Origin: Seriola aureovittata
Lineage: Eukaryota > Chordata > Actinopteri > Carangiformes > Carangidae
Direction of reading: 5' to 3'
Length of the DNA: 64,000 nt
Assembly: GCF_021018895.1 (NCBI RefSeq)
Contig: NC_079377.1
Location: 15,795,501 to 15,859,500, forward strand
Part shown: one piece after another, positions 1 to 12,700 of the stretch
How the letters are laid out: each line of letters starts with the position of its first letter
How positions within the stretch are numbered: position 1 is the stretch's first letter
The notes under the pieces: generated by a model
Told to the model about the DNA's origin: nothing
Databases searched by the model: none
Seen by the model: the letters and a program-made list of their open reading frames with translations, nothing else
Made by a program: the position numbers and the translations under genes

Positions 1-131
1 TATGAGTTTATTTATGCTTGCAAATAGTACATTATTGATGTAAGAAATAGAAAAAAAGAAATGTAAGATGTGCAGGTGAGGTAGCTCAAATATGCTCAAA
101 TATGGAAGTTGTGTACGTCAGTCAAAAGTTG

Positions 132-156
132 TTGTATTGTATTGTATTGTATTGTG
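132..156. repeat. TTGTA pentamer microsatellite
   Basis: About five tandem copies of a TTGTA/ATTGT unit, directly visible. Confidence 0.85.
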
Positions 157-1758
157 TAAATCAAAACTCAAAATGTAAACACTGAGTGTGGACGTTCATT
201 CTTGACTTTAGAAATAGTAGTTTTAAAGCTGTGCAAACTGATGAAGACTGTAAGATGTGCTTTAAAGCTCTGAAAAAAACTACAGTAAGAAGTAGATTTT
301 GAGTATTTTGCCAAAATGATTTATGTTATTGTGAGAAAAAAAAGTCTGAACGTTTCTGTGCATTTTCTTTCAATATGTTTTTTAAACATTTCAACATTTT
401 GTAAGGTCTAAATCCTCACATTGCTGATGGTGTCGTTGCTGAGGGGTTTTGTGTGCTGTGCACAAGGTGTTGTTGCGGTTTCTGGCCACTGGAGGGCAGC
501 AGCACTCAGCATCTAGGTGCAGATCGGACACAGCATCACAGTCACCTTCACCTCTGTCTTCATCAATACTGTAATTAGATAGTGTAGGGGTGAATTACTC
601 AATTGATACTTTAGACTATCAACAAAGTTGCACTTTTTGATATAATTGCACGTCTCCTCACAGTCTGTCCCTCGACACTGCAAATCTGACTGAGGGAAAG
701 ATTTTACATCACTCTGAACACCAAAAGCTTAAAGCCTTAACTACAAGAGAGGAAGAAACACAAACTCAGACTGTCTGATGTCCCGTTAAAATTCAGAATC
801 AATAGTGTAAAGCTTTTTTGGAATACAAATTTGATACTTAATAGATGATGTGTGTGTTTGACCAAACAGCTGTCTAGAGGCGATACCGCAACACAGCTCA
901 AACAAGTCTACCAAGCCCTTAAGCCTTCAGGAGGCCAGCAGCGAGGTTCACTGAGAGGTCTGAGTGGAAAGTCTGTGTGTACACAGACACCAGTGAGATA
1001 TACTGTATTCATGTCACTTTCACAGACACTGCCTGTGTATTTCCCTCTCACCTCTGAGAACACTTCGCCATGAATGGCAGCCACCGCTGCCTGTTTCATG
1101 TCCGGACGTCATGGGTTGTATTGGTGCCTATTGGAGTGCAGCATAAAACAGTGCTGCATTAGAGCCAGGCCCGCGGGGTAGTAAATAACAGATGATGTTC
1201 ACTCTGGCCAGGTCTACATACCACAACTCTAAACAGTTTCTCTCTGAGTTATAGCTGTTTACTAAAAGCCCTTGCCTTTGTTATTCATATAGTATATGGC
1301 AGGATGTTAGTCAAGTATACTACTGTGGAGAGTGATTGTGTTGGGTGTTAGGCATCTGAGAGATGGCTGCCTTTTTGTTCTCTAACTGTTGTTCAATTTG
1401 AATTTTCTTGCGTTAAGAGGTTAATCCATCATCAAACATTTGTATAATGTACGTTTTGGGTAAAGGTAATGACACTAATGCTCTCTCATATGGCCTCTTC
1501 TGTGCCAGATTGACTTCAGTTTCCTGCTGTGCATAAAACATAATAAGAAATGGAAATGGCCAGTTCTAAGTTTGTTGCAATCTGAGTTGAATGCCTGAAC
1601 CTAAGTAGATAGGTTCTCCTGTAGACCCGAAGAAGAGCTGGATGGGCTCAATTTTTTTTTCCATGTAATTAATAAGAAATAAAAGCATGTACAAAGCCAG
1701 TGATTCAGACTTAAACTTTATTTAACAAACTGAACATAATTAGCAAATTCAGAAACCA

Positions 1759-1779
1759 TTTTTTTTTTTTTTTTTTTTT
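1759..1779. repeat. Poly-T tract (21 nt)
   Basis: Uninterrupted run of T. It may be a remnant of a retroposed A-tail on the minus strand, but no body of a retroposon is recognised beside it. Confidence 0.85.
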
Positions 1780-2100
1780 AAACGTCAAATAGAAATCCCA
1801 AGTCCAGGAAACCAAAGTTATGAGCTGATTTTCTTGTCCAAAGTGCACAATGCCCACCTTTACCTACTTGCTGGTTTTGTTTTGTTTGGACTGCAAATAT
1901 TTGGTCACATTTGAAAAACAGGCTGTCAGAATTATGACCATATGGGGAACCACGCACGCCTGCTTCACTACAACACAAAGTCAAGATAGAATTTAAATAT
2001 GCACAACATAATTTTACCAACTAATAAGTAACCAACGGCAATTTTACACATTTCATTCCCTTCCAATACCATATTTTAGTATATGACATTAAAGTAGATG

Positions 2101-3140
2101 TTTGACATTTTGGGAAATATGCTTATTTAAGAGTTAGATGAATAGATTGATACCACTCTCACCTTTGTGAGTGACTTTAGCTAGCAGGTGGTTAGCTTAG
2201 CTTAGCTTAGCTTAGCATAAAGACTGGAAACAGGGGATACAACTATACTCTGTTCAGAGTTAACAAAATCCACCAGGGACATACCATCACCTTTAAAGTT
2301 GGGCTCCAGCAAACAGTTATGTAGCAACATAATCATTCATTTGGAGTTGTGTTTCTATAAGCTCTGTGTTTGGTCTGGCTCAGCTGTTCGGTAAATGTGT
2401 GTGTCTGCTGTTTGGTGCTTAGCCGGTAGTGTACAATGGGTTTTCAGAGCATTTTCGCTGAAAGCGGCTGCCTGCTGTGACGACATGATGAGAGCAGTGA
2501 GAGTGAACCGAAACAGTAAAGTTGAAGTCTGGACGGCTAAACAATCAGCTAAAACTCACAATATAACTCTGTGAAGCTGAAGGGAGCTGCAGTTTCAGGT
2601 GATAACTCTGTGGGTTCATATATACAGGCAACACCTTTCGCATTGTCACATTGTCATTGGATATACTGTGATTATAAAACTATAGTTATATTAATGTAAA
2701 AGTAAGCTAGTATGCAATGTTAAATCTAATGCACTTTAAGTATCATAAGTAAAAATGGCTCCCTCGGAAAAATGTCCCGCCCACGTTATTATAATGTTAA
2801 CTATTCCTGATGTATTGGTGTGACAGTAGCATTTCAAAGCTGTAGCACGGTCACAGATGACCTCATTTCAATCAGTTTATTCTGTTAGCTACTTTATTCT
2901 ATAACAATACATCACATTTTATAAGCCAATTCTGTTTTGTGTGTAAAATCTTACTTTGCAAAGTAACTAATAACTACAGCTTTCAGATAACTGTAGTGCA
3001 GTAAAAAGACTGTTTCCTTCTGAAATATAGATGAGTATTAGTATAACATCAGGCACTATAATTTGGAATTTGAGTGGTATTGATCCTCTTGTCTAATTCT
3101 TTGCCGCAAAGTGAATGAGCGTATTTCCCAAAACATCATC
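2101..3140 (+). mobile_element. Non-autonomous TIR element, family A, longest copy
   Basis: The left end reads TTTGACATTTTGGGAAATAT and the right end (about 3121-3140) carries its inverted complement around TATTTCCCAAAACATC. Inside are features I recognise from a very abundant teleost interspersed repeat: a GATTGATACCACTCTC segment, four tandem TTAGC units near 2192-2215, and ATAAAGACTGGAAACAGGG. A core near 2400-2520 is shared with copies at 17831-18060 and 60252-60450. There is no transposase frame, so it would need enzymes supplied in trans. The superfamily is not assigned. Confidence 0.75.
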
Positions 3141-4699
3141 CACACTACTCCTTCAAGTGAAAATCAGCTGTCACAACCATTGAGTCTTTCATGAGAATAA
3201 AGTTTTCTATATTCTTTGACTATGCAACAATGAAATACTCTTACATTTTGGACACTATAGCCATACATATAAAATAAACTGATATTTTTTTTTTATAGTA
3301 GCACTGACAAAATAAATAATCCTCATAATGTACAGTTAATATTACACTCATTAATACCATTTTTCTATCAAAAATGTTTCACAATATTTCATTTCCTCTA
3401 GGTCATATTTGGTCAGGAAGAAAACAGGTAGAAATGTAAAGGCTGGGCGTCTCTAAAGCACAACAAAATTCCAGTATTATGCAATGCAGTGACAGAGGGG
3501 ACAAGGCGATATTTAAACATTTCATCTTAGGCAGTGAATAAATTCGCACACTGATGTTAAACGCACTGAAATGTTTGCTTCAAAGTCAAACACGACAGCT
3601 TTGTATTGGTAGGTTGTGTGGTTACACCTGCTCACGTCAGAGACATCACACCTGTGTAAGAGTGACTTTAAGATGAATATGAACCTCAGTATTCCTCTTG
3701 TTTTTTTTTTTGTTTTTTTTGTAGAGAGATGAGCCTAACATACCAGAGTGTGTCCAGACTTCTCTTTTTAAAGGCACACAAGAAAAACGTAACTGTGATG
3801 CAAACCTTTTACAACATAACTGCTAGTTTTCCCTCCACAGCTGCGAGATGACAAGCTTCAAAACTTTGGAAAAAAAAAATAATAATCAGCACTTACCACT
3901 TTACAGATTACTGAGTGATGTTTCAGCAAGGCCAAAATAACACCTGAAAATAGCTTGTATTTCTTAACAATTCAAAGCAGTACATAATGCATGAGATTAG
4001 TCAAGTGAAAATGTCCTTGGAGTTTGCTTTTACAGAAGGAGAGCAGCACTCAGAAACTGATATGCAAATGTAATTCTCACAATGTCCCACAATAACAAGC
4101 TACATCCTTGTCACTAACTGCACACGTGTGAATTTCTTTCCACTTGAAGACACAGTGCACTGAAATACATCATCAGTGAAAGCGAGTATTCATGTTTTAC
4201 TTTAATGTACATAATGAAAGAGGAGTGCGTAACCTGAAGTAAGCAAAGCCATCTGTAACTTAGTGTTTCATGGGTTTCTTGCATCCTTATGTGCTCTTTC
4301 AACATTTTAAAAATACTTCACTGCCCACCAATGTTTATTTAGATGACTTGTCCAATTGCAGCATCCGGCAGGCTTACTGAGCAGCACTAGGTGGCGGGGG
4401 ACGGCTGCCAAGCAGCAGGACATGTAATCCATGCAAGCCCTGCATTTTACAGGCTTTTATACAAACTTCTTATGTATGTGGTCTGCCTGAGTGAGCAAAC
4501 ACTCTTCGTGGCATTGAAACGATGTGCAGACACACAGCGCATGTGCCCCTGTCTACATCCCACACTTACAACATTCTCTCTCTCCTCCCTCGCTTCCCTC
4601 CTCACTGATTTACATCCTCATTTCACCGCAAGCGTGACCTTCTATGGTGACAACGTTCACACTTTTTTACCCTTCGCGCAATCTCGCCTTGCCTGAAGT
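3141..4699. other. Downstream flank of neurl1, no gene seen
   Basis: AT-rich sequence with a broken T-run near 3703-3720. No open frame here resembles a known protein. A plus-strand AATAAA near 3197 could belong to a convergent neighbour or be chance. Part of this stretch may be distal neurl1 3' UTR. Confidence 0.4.
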
Positions 4700-5321
4700 T
4701 CACGGAAGCACAGCAGGTCGTGAAGTATCCAACAAAACACTTCATTTATTATACAACTGAGATAAGGATTACTTTACCCTTTAGGTTTAGGCATTTCATT
4801 GTGTTTTATTGCATGAGGAGCATTTTCTACTCATTCAAAAATGGCTTATTTTAGAAATGCTGCAACGTTTTCTCTCTCTGTCTTTCTACTCATTCCTTAC
4901 TGGTATCTACCGTATAGCCCGCAGAATGAAGGGTTACTCTGCATGAAGTCTGACAGATGCCTCTTCAGATTACTCTTTCTCCTCAACAGATGCACAAATC
5001 ACTGGACAATAGTAGGTCAAGGTCCAATCTGCTGTTCCTGTTGATCAACACTGTATTTTTTGATGGTCTCTGATGAATCTCATTGCTGGGTCTTCACAGG
5101 AAAGGACCACTGTGAGCCTTCCAATGATGAGCATTAGACACAACATGGATAAAATGTTATAATTATGGAGTTTAAAGTCCTGCTGTAGAGTACCTGAGCC
5201 AGATTGCACACACAAACAAGTGGGGCTTTCACTTGTGCTGTGTCCATCTTAACAAAGTCTTTACATGGCTTCGACAACCTTGAGCTGAGCCTGATGATGC
5301 GACACGGTGTTTAACACGAGC
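4700..5321 (-). other. neurl1: neurl1 3' UTR, proximal part, with candidate poly(A) signals
   Basis: After the stop codon the minus strand has AATAAA at 4810-4805 and again at 4750-4745. Either would give a 3' UTR of roughly 500-600 nt. Further AATAAA words occur farther downstream on this strand (for example near 4332 and 1714), so a longer UTR is possible. The true end needs transcript data. Confidence 0.4.
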
Positions 5322-5560
5322 CTACGTGCTCCTGTACGTCTTGATGATATCTTTGATTGTCCTCCTACAGATGGGGCAGCAAGCATTGGCCATCTTCTTG
5401 AGTTTGAGGCCGCAGGCGTAGCAGAGACACATGTGTCCACAGGCGTAGAGGACCGTGTCCACCACGTTCTCGTAGCAAATGGTGCATTCGTCACTCCACG
5501 AGCAGGATGGGAAGGTAGGGGACTCTGGGTGGCTGGAGAATGGAGAGCTCGGGGTTGTAC
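5322..5560 (-). CDS. neurl1: neurl1 exon 6: C-terminal RING finger and stop
   Basis: The coding part runs from 5560 to the TAG at 5324-5322 and encodes residues 499-577. The acceptor CTCAG (5561-5565) follows a clear pyrimidine tract. After a Ser/Pro stretch ([14 protein letters not shown]) comes [10 protein letters not shown] and a C3HC4 RING: C524, C527, C539, H541, C545, C548, C560, C563. The protein ends [10 protein letters not shown], almost identical to the mammalian C-terminus. The RING provides E3 activity by recruiting the E2 enzyme. All eight zinc ligands are present. Confidence 0.97.
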
Positions 5561-6647
5561 CTGAGGTGATGAGAGAAAGGACTTAAGGGATGTGTGACTG
5601 AGTGTGAGAGAGAAAACAAAAAGAAACATTGCCAAAAGATGGAGGGAACCCTCAGGGTAGTTCAGGCAGACAACACACTCTGACAGGCTCTGTTCGCTAC
5701 AGCATATGTCCAACGCACCTTTTTATTTAAGCTGTCAATACCCTGCCCACTGTTTTTCTCTACTCATGAAGCGTCAGGACAACTTTATGGAGCAATAATT
5801 GTGTCTGTGTTGCAATTCTTGCTCCTTCTGCTGCCATTATCTGCCAGGAGTTGTCCTGTCATGCTGTCTGCAGCTTGGGACTGCAGTGATGTTGGGTATC
5901 ACTGCTTCACATCACTGAGGTAAATATTTGCTTCATGTTTGCTTCGAACATGCATATCGTGAGTCGATGTCTTGGTGCTGTTTAGCCAGTGTTTGTGTGC
6001 TGCTGGCTGTTTTATTGCTCTCCTGCATGTCTACTTCTTAATCAGTTTCATAAACAAAAAAAAAAAACGATAAACACAAAAGAAAAAAATCGCAACAATC
6101 TGGACACGGAATACATGCACATACATGCATATGTAAATACTTCATTTGTGAGGATGATCTGGTTTTTCTCAAAATTAAAATTTGGCAAATCTTCCACTAC
6201 AAGTGAGGAAAGATGGAGAATGAAGAAAGAAAAGAGAAAGGGATAAATTGGACCATATGTACAAACCTGTGGAGGAAGAAAAGACTGTGTGGTAGTTGGA
6301 GTTGAGGCTTGAATTGAGGTTGATGTTCAAGGGTGTGCTGAGGTTAGGCTCTGAGTTGCCGCTGCAAAGCATTGTGGGGGTGTTGGGTGTACAGGATGGG
6401 GAGCCGGGAACCGACGGGCCTCGGAGGTCTGGGTGAAGAGATGACCCTGACGGTACAGAAGAGACATCTGGGTCACACCAAAGATTCACCGGCACACAGA
6501 TAATCAATGAAAGTAAAAGGAGTCAAATATTTCCATCATTCACACTGTGCATCTCTGAGATGTTAGTAGTCAGAGCTGGTAATTAGTAAATGGAGGAGAG
6601 TGGATGTCTTGTTGCATCTCTCTCATCGTCTCAGTCTGACACACACA

Positions 6648-6720
<73 letters not shown>

Positions 6721-9700
6721 TAAATCTGTTCTATCACCAAGCAGATGACTTGTGAGTCCACAGTGTCTGCATGTGGGTGGGTGTGAGTGAGTCAAGAGCC
6801 TATGAGTTGGTGTAGTCTCGTCAGAGACACCAGGCACCCCCACCCTCTCCTCCCTCCTCCTTCATGAGCCCATGATCCCTCTGGGTAGGGTACAAAACGC
6901 TTCCACAGACTATCTGTTGTCTGTCCCGTATGATCTGTCCCGAGCTGCACCACCGGCTTTGGCATCAGTTCACATATTGGTAGCTCATGTCTCCTAACAG
7001 ATGAGAATACTGACCCTGATTCCATGGACAAATTCTGATCTAGTTTGCCTGGCAGGCACACTGCATTGTTGTTTAAACATTGTCCTTCAACTGACCATGG
7101 CAGAAATATTTCAACACTGTCAGGCTGGTCATTTGCTTAGCACTGACATCCTTCTGTGTGTCAAATTATCTAATATTGGTAGGTCACATCCTATCCCACA
7201 GATTTTCCTAAAACGAATGTGAAGTGGAGAAACGGCAAAAAAAAAGAACCAAAAATGGTGAGAAATTACAGAGAAAAAAATTTAAATTGAAGCGTAAAAA
7301 ACAAAAACACACATTTATGTGGTCTGTTGTTAACACAAAAATGTATACAGTTTACTTGCATAACTCTAGCTACGTGCTCTGATCCATCGCACCGTACTGA
7401 TGCCTTCTCCCTGGACCACTTCAACCACTGCAGTCTCAGTTTCAGCCTACATAAACAGACCATAGTAGCTTTTTAGTCATGCAACAACCAGTTTCCTGCT
7501 AAAAAAAAATCAACAGTTGTAGCAAAGTCTGCATGAGCACAGGACTTCTGAACAAACATTTCCAGATTTAGTGAGAGTCATCTATTTGTTGATTCTGTAT
7601 ACATGCTACAGTATGCATACAGTAGCATTTATACACCCTTCCATTACCCACTTAACATGACCTATGTGGCAGCCCGGCTGTTAGCAAATGTCTCGGTCAA
7701 CTCTAATAAGGCAGAATGGATAACCTTCATGTCTATTCATGTACCCTATCATCAAGGGTACCTTTCATCTTCCCATGTATTATGAATTTAGTGCTGCCTG
7801 TGCCACCAGGAATGAGTATGTGAATGTCTTTTGCTATGCAGGCAGCAGAGGGGACTTATTTGTGGTGGAGAATGTGTTTGGTGGCTTTCAACACTTGCTT
7901 ATCAAACCTAGAGAATTCTGTCGCAGCCCATCAGGCTATTTCATTTTCTGTTGGTGTCTGAATAAGGTTTTTAAACCTGCATCACCTGATTTATTTATTT
8001 TTTCTCTTTTGGCCACTTGTGGATAATGGAAACAAGCTGTAAACACAACACAGAAATAATATCACCTTCTAAGTTGATATGGTGAACTTGCAAGCAAACA
8101 ACTGTTTATTTACACATCCAGCACATCCACCTGGTAAATGTAAGTTTGATATTCGTCCTCCTTTTAGCTCTGTTTTTAACTCCTGGCTCTTTAGCAACCA
8201 GCTAGTTCCTAACTTTGTCTGCCTATTGGTGCATGGTAAGTGTAATTTCTACTGGGGTGGAGAGAGAGAGGAGTGGGCGGGGGACCCTTTTGTTGGTTCA
8301 GGTTGATTTTCTTACTGAAGTCTCTCTTACTGACCTGCTACCAGAATCCAGATGAGAGAACATCTGAGTTAATAAAAATGGTGATATAATCATCTGTGGT
8401 CTTCAGTGATTATCATGTGGTCAAAGCAATGAGCTCAAGTTGCAGCAGCATGTGGTGCAGTGATGCCCTTGGTCTTGCCTCTCAGACTGCTGGCATTACT
8501 TAGGGCCGAAAAAAACAACATTGTCCTAAAAACCCACTATAAATAGATATCAGTCAAAAATACAGCACAGTGCTCTTTGTAGCAAAGATGCACATACAAC
8601 AATAACTTATCAGAAAGTACAAGGAAAGATTTTAAGTAGGGTTACAATACAGAAGTTTCTATTTTTTATTATACTACCATGATTAGGGGCAGTGTGATAA
8701 CCAGTTTTATTATAATTTGTTATTTGCTTGATTGTTTGTTTTGAGCTTTTTCACAGAAAACTGCTTCCTGATGCAGCTGAAAATGACACTGAAAACGGTG
8801 ACCCTGAACCAAAGCATTAAACTGTAGACCATAAATTCAAAACAATGAGACAAAAGATGCTAGAATGCTTCGTAGAGCTGTGGGTTGTCAGTAAGAGTGA
8901 CCCCTTTCCCATACACTTAATCATTTGATCGATTGTTAATATGAAAACATTGATTATAGCAGCTTTAAGATTACAGCTGAGCACATGCAGAAACATATGT
9001 AAACCCAGAGCAGGACACCTGTAATGACGATATAATGTGAGCCGTTATTGATTCTGAGTATCGTAGATGAAATGATAAAATCTTCATTTCTAATATAACA
9101 CGGATAAAATGAACACGTGAGAGTAGCAGACTTCCATCTGTTCCACTTCACAGGCTCGACAACACCCCGCCATGACAAACTGTCACTTGCCTCAGTGGCT
9201 AGATGTTTCCATGGCAACTCATGGCGTGCGGCTGCAGCGAGTGGGTGAGCAGAGACGTCACAAATGCACTCCCCACAGCTGGAGTGGGTAATGAGTCGAA
9301 GAACGCTCAAACCCCAAAGAATCGGGGGCTGGGGGGTGGTGTGGGGTGCACGAGGAAAAGAGGACATACAGAGACGATTGGAGGACCACTGTTATGGGAA
9401 TGTGCTGTGGGTGGAAAACCCAGCATCTCAAACCTCCGTGCAATTACATTTTAATAATGCATATGGAGGGCATCATGAGGAGCTATCATGGGCCCCCCTC
9501 CTGATACATAATGCTGGCTGCTGGGAGCCCACGCAGGACAGAAATAACCTCCTCAGCCCTGGTCTGACTGACTACATGAAAGAGAGGAGAGGAGGAACTG
9601 TAATCCAGAAATGAATCATGAGAAAGAATTAGGGGGAATCAACAAATTCTAAGAAAACCAGTGAATTCTAACCATCTGTGAAGTTTCTCAGAAAACTCCA

Positions 9701-12700
9701 CCTCTAATTATGAATTTCAAGTGAAAAGAACTATAACCTGCTTTGACAGAATCATTATCAACTTAACCAGAATGCAACACTGCTGGATGAGGATGTTTTT
9801 CAGAGAATTAAGAAGAGTGTCTTTAGCTGCAGCGACTGTAAACAAATCAAAAGCACTCACACTTGTGCTTGCTGCACTCTGCAGTATTTCACAGTCACAT
9901 CATAATATGCAATGTCCAAGCAACACTTCAGCTATTTCTTATGAAACATTGAGAATTTGAAATCCATTAAGTGCAGGACTCTTAAACCTCAGCAAGTCAT
10001 ACTAAATATTTTAAACATAAATTGGATTTGAGCAAATTTTAGTGAAGCTCATTTACCTCTTCACTGAAGATTTGTGCAGGATGTCAAATGTTCTTGACTC
10101 GTGATATCAGGGATTTAATTTTCTCTCCTAAACTGTCTTTTGAAATTCTCCAAATTAAGTGAAAATTGCCACAACATACTGTAAATACTGTAGCCACAAA
10201 GAACATGTCCTGAAGATCTTCACTGTGAGACAAACCCGAAGACTGTTTCTCCACACAATGTCAACATATTTTCAGCATGTTTATGTTTTTCAAACTAAAA
10301 TGCACATCTGGACCCACGTCCATCTCAACACTGCACATGATTAACATCAGGGTACTTTCAGTTAATGTATCATTGTGTGAAAACCTGCTGGTGTCAACCC
10401 GAGCTGACAGAAATCCTGTTCAACTGAAGGTACAAAGTTAACATTCATGTGCAAACTGTGGGAGTAGAATGTAAATTCCTAAGAGATATATGAGTTGATA
10501 AAAAGTCAAGAGAGCAGCCCAGACAGCAAAGGAGGGGGAAACTATTTCATGACTCGGCTGAGTGGGAAGTCATCCTCCATAGGTCACTGAAGGATCACAG
10601 ACTGGATTACATTCTGAATGGAAAATTACTAATGACGTCCTGTGAAGATCTGTGAAACATGTTCAATTCCTGGAACCATGGTTTAATTAAATATTTGAAC
10701 TAATGCTAAAACTAACGCTAATAAGAAACTGTTGGTCTGTGAAGGTACATTTTATTTTTTGCTTCGATGAAATATGGGATTTCTTTACCTTAAATAGATG
10801 AAAGTATAATGTAACAGTATAGAGTTAGAGGTTAGATGTCCCAGTCGCCTTACTGCAAGCAATGATCTGAATAGGAATATGAAGGCACTGGAAATGAATG
10901 AAACTTAGTAATTATGTTTGAGGACAATAACAGTCCCTTATTGTGAAAGTCTCCTTTTTTCCTGAACTGTCAAATTCAAAAAGATTTTGTTTTATATTCC
11001 CAAACATATTTAAGATTATATAGCTGTTTTTAGGCAGCTGACAGACATTTGTAAGATACTGTATGTAGCAAAGATCAGATGAACATACCTAAAATCCTGA
11101 GTTGTGTGATGGTGCCGTGCAGACCGTAGAACATCCAGAGTGGCCTGGAGTTATCGACACACAGCTGCATCCCTGCACTGATGCCATTATGGCTCATCAT
11201 GACCTCCCCATCTGAGTTCACCACAAAGCCCAAGATATCCCCACTGTGGAGTGGCACCGCCAGCCGACACGCGGCCCAGAATTCCTTGCGGTCAACCAGG
11301 GACTCTGGGTTGGATGGGAGGTCACTGGGCCTCAGGGTGGCGGGGTCACATGATGTCACACCATAAGAAAGAGAACCAGGCCGCGTGACACCTGCCTTCA
11401 CCTTGATAAACACAGTCTCTGAGCAGCGCATCGGCCGGCTGGTGAACACCAGGGTCCTCTCGTCACCACGGTGATCCAGCCGTGCAACCGTGTGCTTATC
11501 CAGCACAGTTACATGGATGCCGTGCATCGAGTGGAAGTGTAGATCAGTGTCCAAATGGCTGGGCAGCAGCGAACACTGCTGTGAGTTTTGAGAGTTTTGG
11601 GGCACATGGCAGGAGTTGGAGCTCAAGGGTTGTAGCCGTTCCTCTTCCTCATCATCTTCCTCCAGATGCATCTCCTGCTGCTGCAGGCTTAGGTCACACA
11701 GGCTGATGGAAAGGCGAGGGTCATCGCCATTTCGCTGAATAGAGGCCTGGTGGGCGGCTGCAAAAGAACGAGGACGCAGGCAGTCCAGTGGGACCATCTC
11801 ACTGTCTGTGGAAAAAAAAACAGGAATGTTACGTAATCACTTGTTTGTGTTGTGTTGAAATAGAGAATTCAATCTGAACTAACACACAATGCCTTTTTTC
11901 CTCTTTTCGTTGAATAACATCATAACTTTGTTTGGACGGTGAATAAAGCGGTTACATTTAAAGTACTTGAAAGTGGGGAGGAAGTGTCCGGAGAACAAAA
12001 ATTAATTCATACACCCACTTAGTATCCTGCGTATTCCCATGTACAACACTGGTTTGTTTTATATTCACTGTCTGCAAGGTGTTCATTCATCATACCTGCC
12101 ACTGTAAACAAATGGTGGCTTCTGGCTTCTCCGCTTTATAACATATTCATTCTAATACACTCTCTGCTGTAAGGCTTGTAGTTCAGCAATATGGACAAAT
12201 ATGTCAGTGTTTACATGTTTAGAAAACACATCAGGACTTTAAGTGGGGGGCATACCGTAGCTGCAGGCCAGTGGTGACATTACAGCTTTATGTAACACTG
12301 AAGAGATAAGAGATGCATATGAAGCCACTGGAAGCCAATAAAACTCAGCTGTGTTTGAGCCTCTCTCTGTCTTTAGCTCAGAGTCCTGTCATAATAAGCC
12401 ACATTTTCTTACTTATCGCACTACTCTTATCTTCACTTTCATGGACTGTTACGAAAAGTGAGAGCCTACGGTGTGAAAATGCAGACATTTTCCTCGGCCA
12501 TTATATTCAAAGATTGGATTTCCCAAAAGGCTTCTCTTTAACGACAGCACACAGTGGGTTTCAAATAGCTGTAATGAGCCGCCACGAGTCATAGGTGTTT
12601 ACATAACACAGTGTCTCAGCAGTAGTGACTTAATGTACTGTATTCTACCTCTGTCCACTGTTAATATGTTCAATTATGTGTTTGGATGCTAAAAACAGCT

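Larger units (their letters stand above)
1..2100. other. Flank beyond neurl1 3' end, no gene seen
   Basis: No coding exon can be supported. Short frames at 852-1099 and 1778-2020 are unlike any family I know and have random-looking composition. The stretch contains a TTGTA pentamer repeat near 132-156 and a T-run at 1759-1779. In mammals SH3PXD2A lies convergently next to NEURL1, so this could include a neighbour's 3' UTR on the plus strand. That is inference only. Confidence 0.35.

Noticed and set aside
5261..5713. 150-codon minus-strand frame overlapping the RING exon
   Set aside because: It is the wrong frame over exon 6; the true frame encodes the C3HC4 RING and enters by splicing at 5560.
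6631..6843. Minus-strand frame with a long Cys-Val run
   Set aside because: It is a translation of the CA/GT microsatellite, not a protein.
9203..9614. Overlapping frames on both strands in a G-rich part of intron 4
   Set aside because: Several frames open at once on both strands is a composition effect; none resembles a protein.
11181..11706. Plus-strand frames opposite exon 4
   Set aside because: Antisense shadows of the NHR2 exon.
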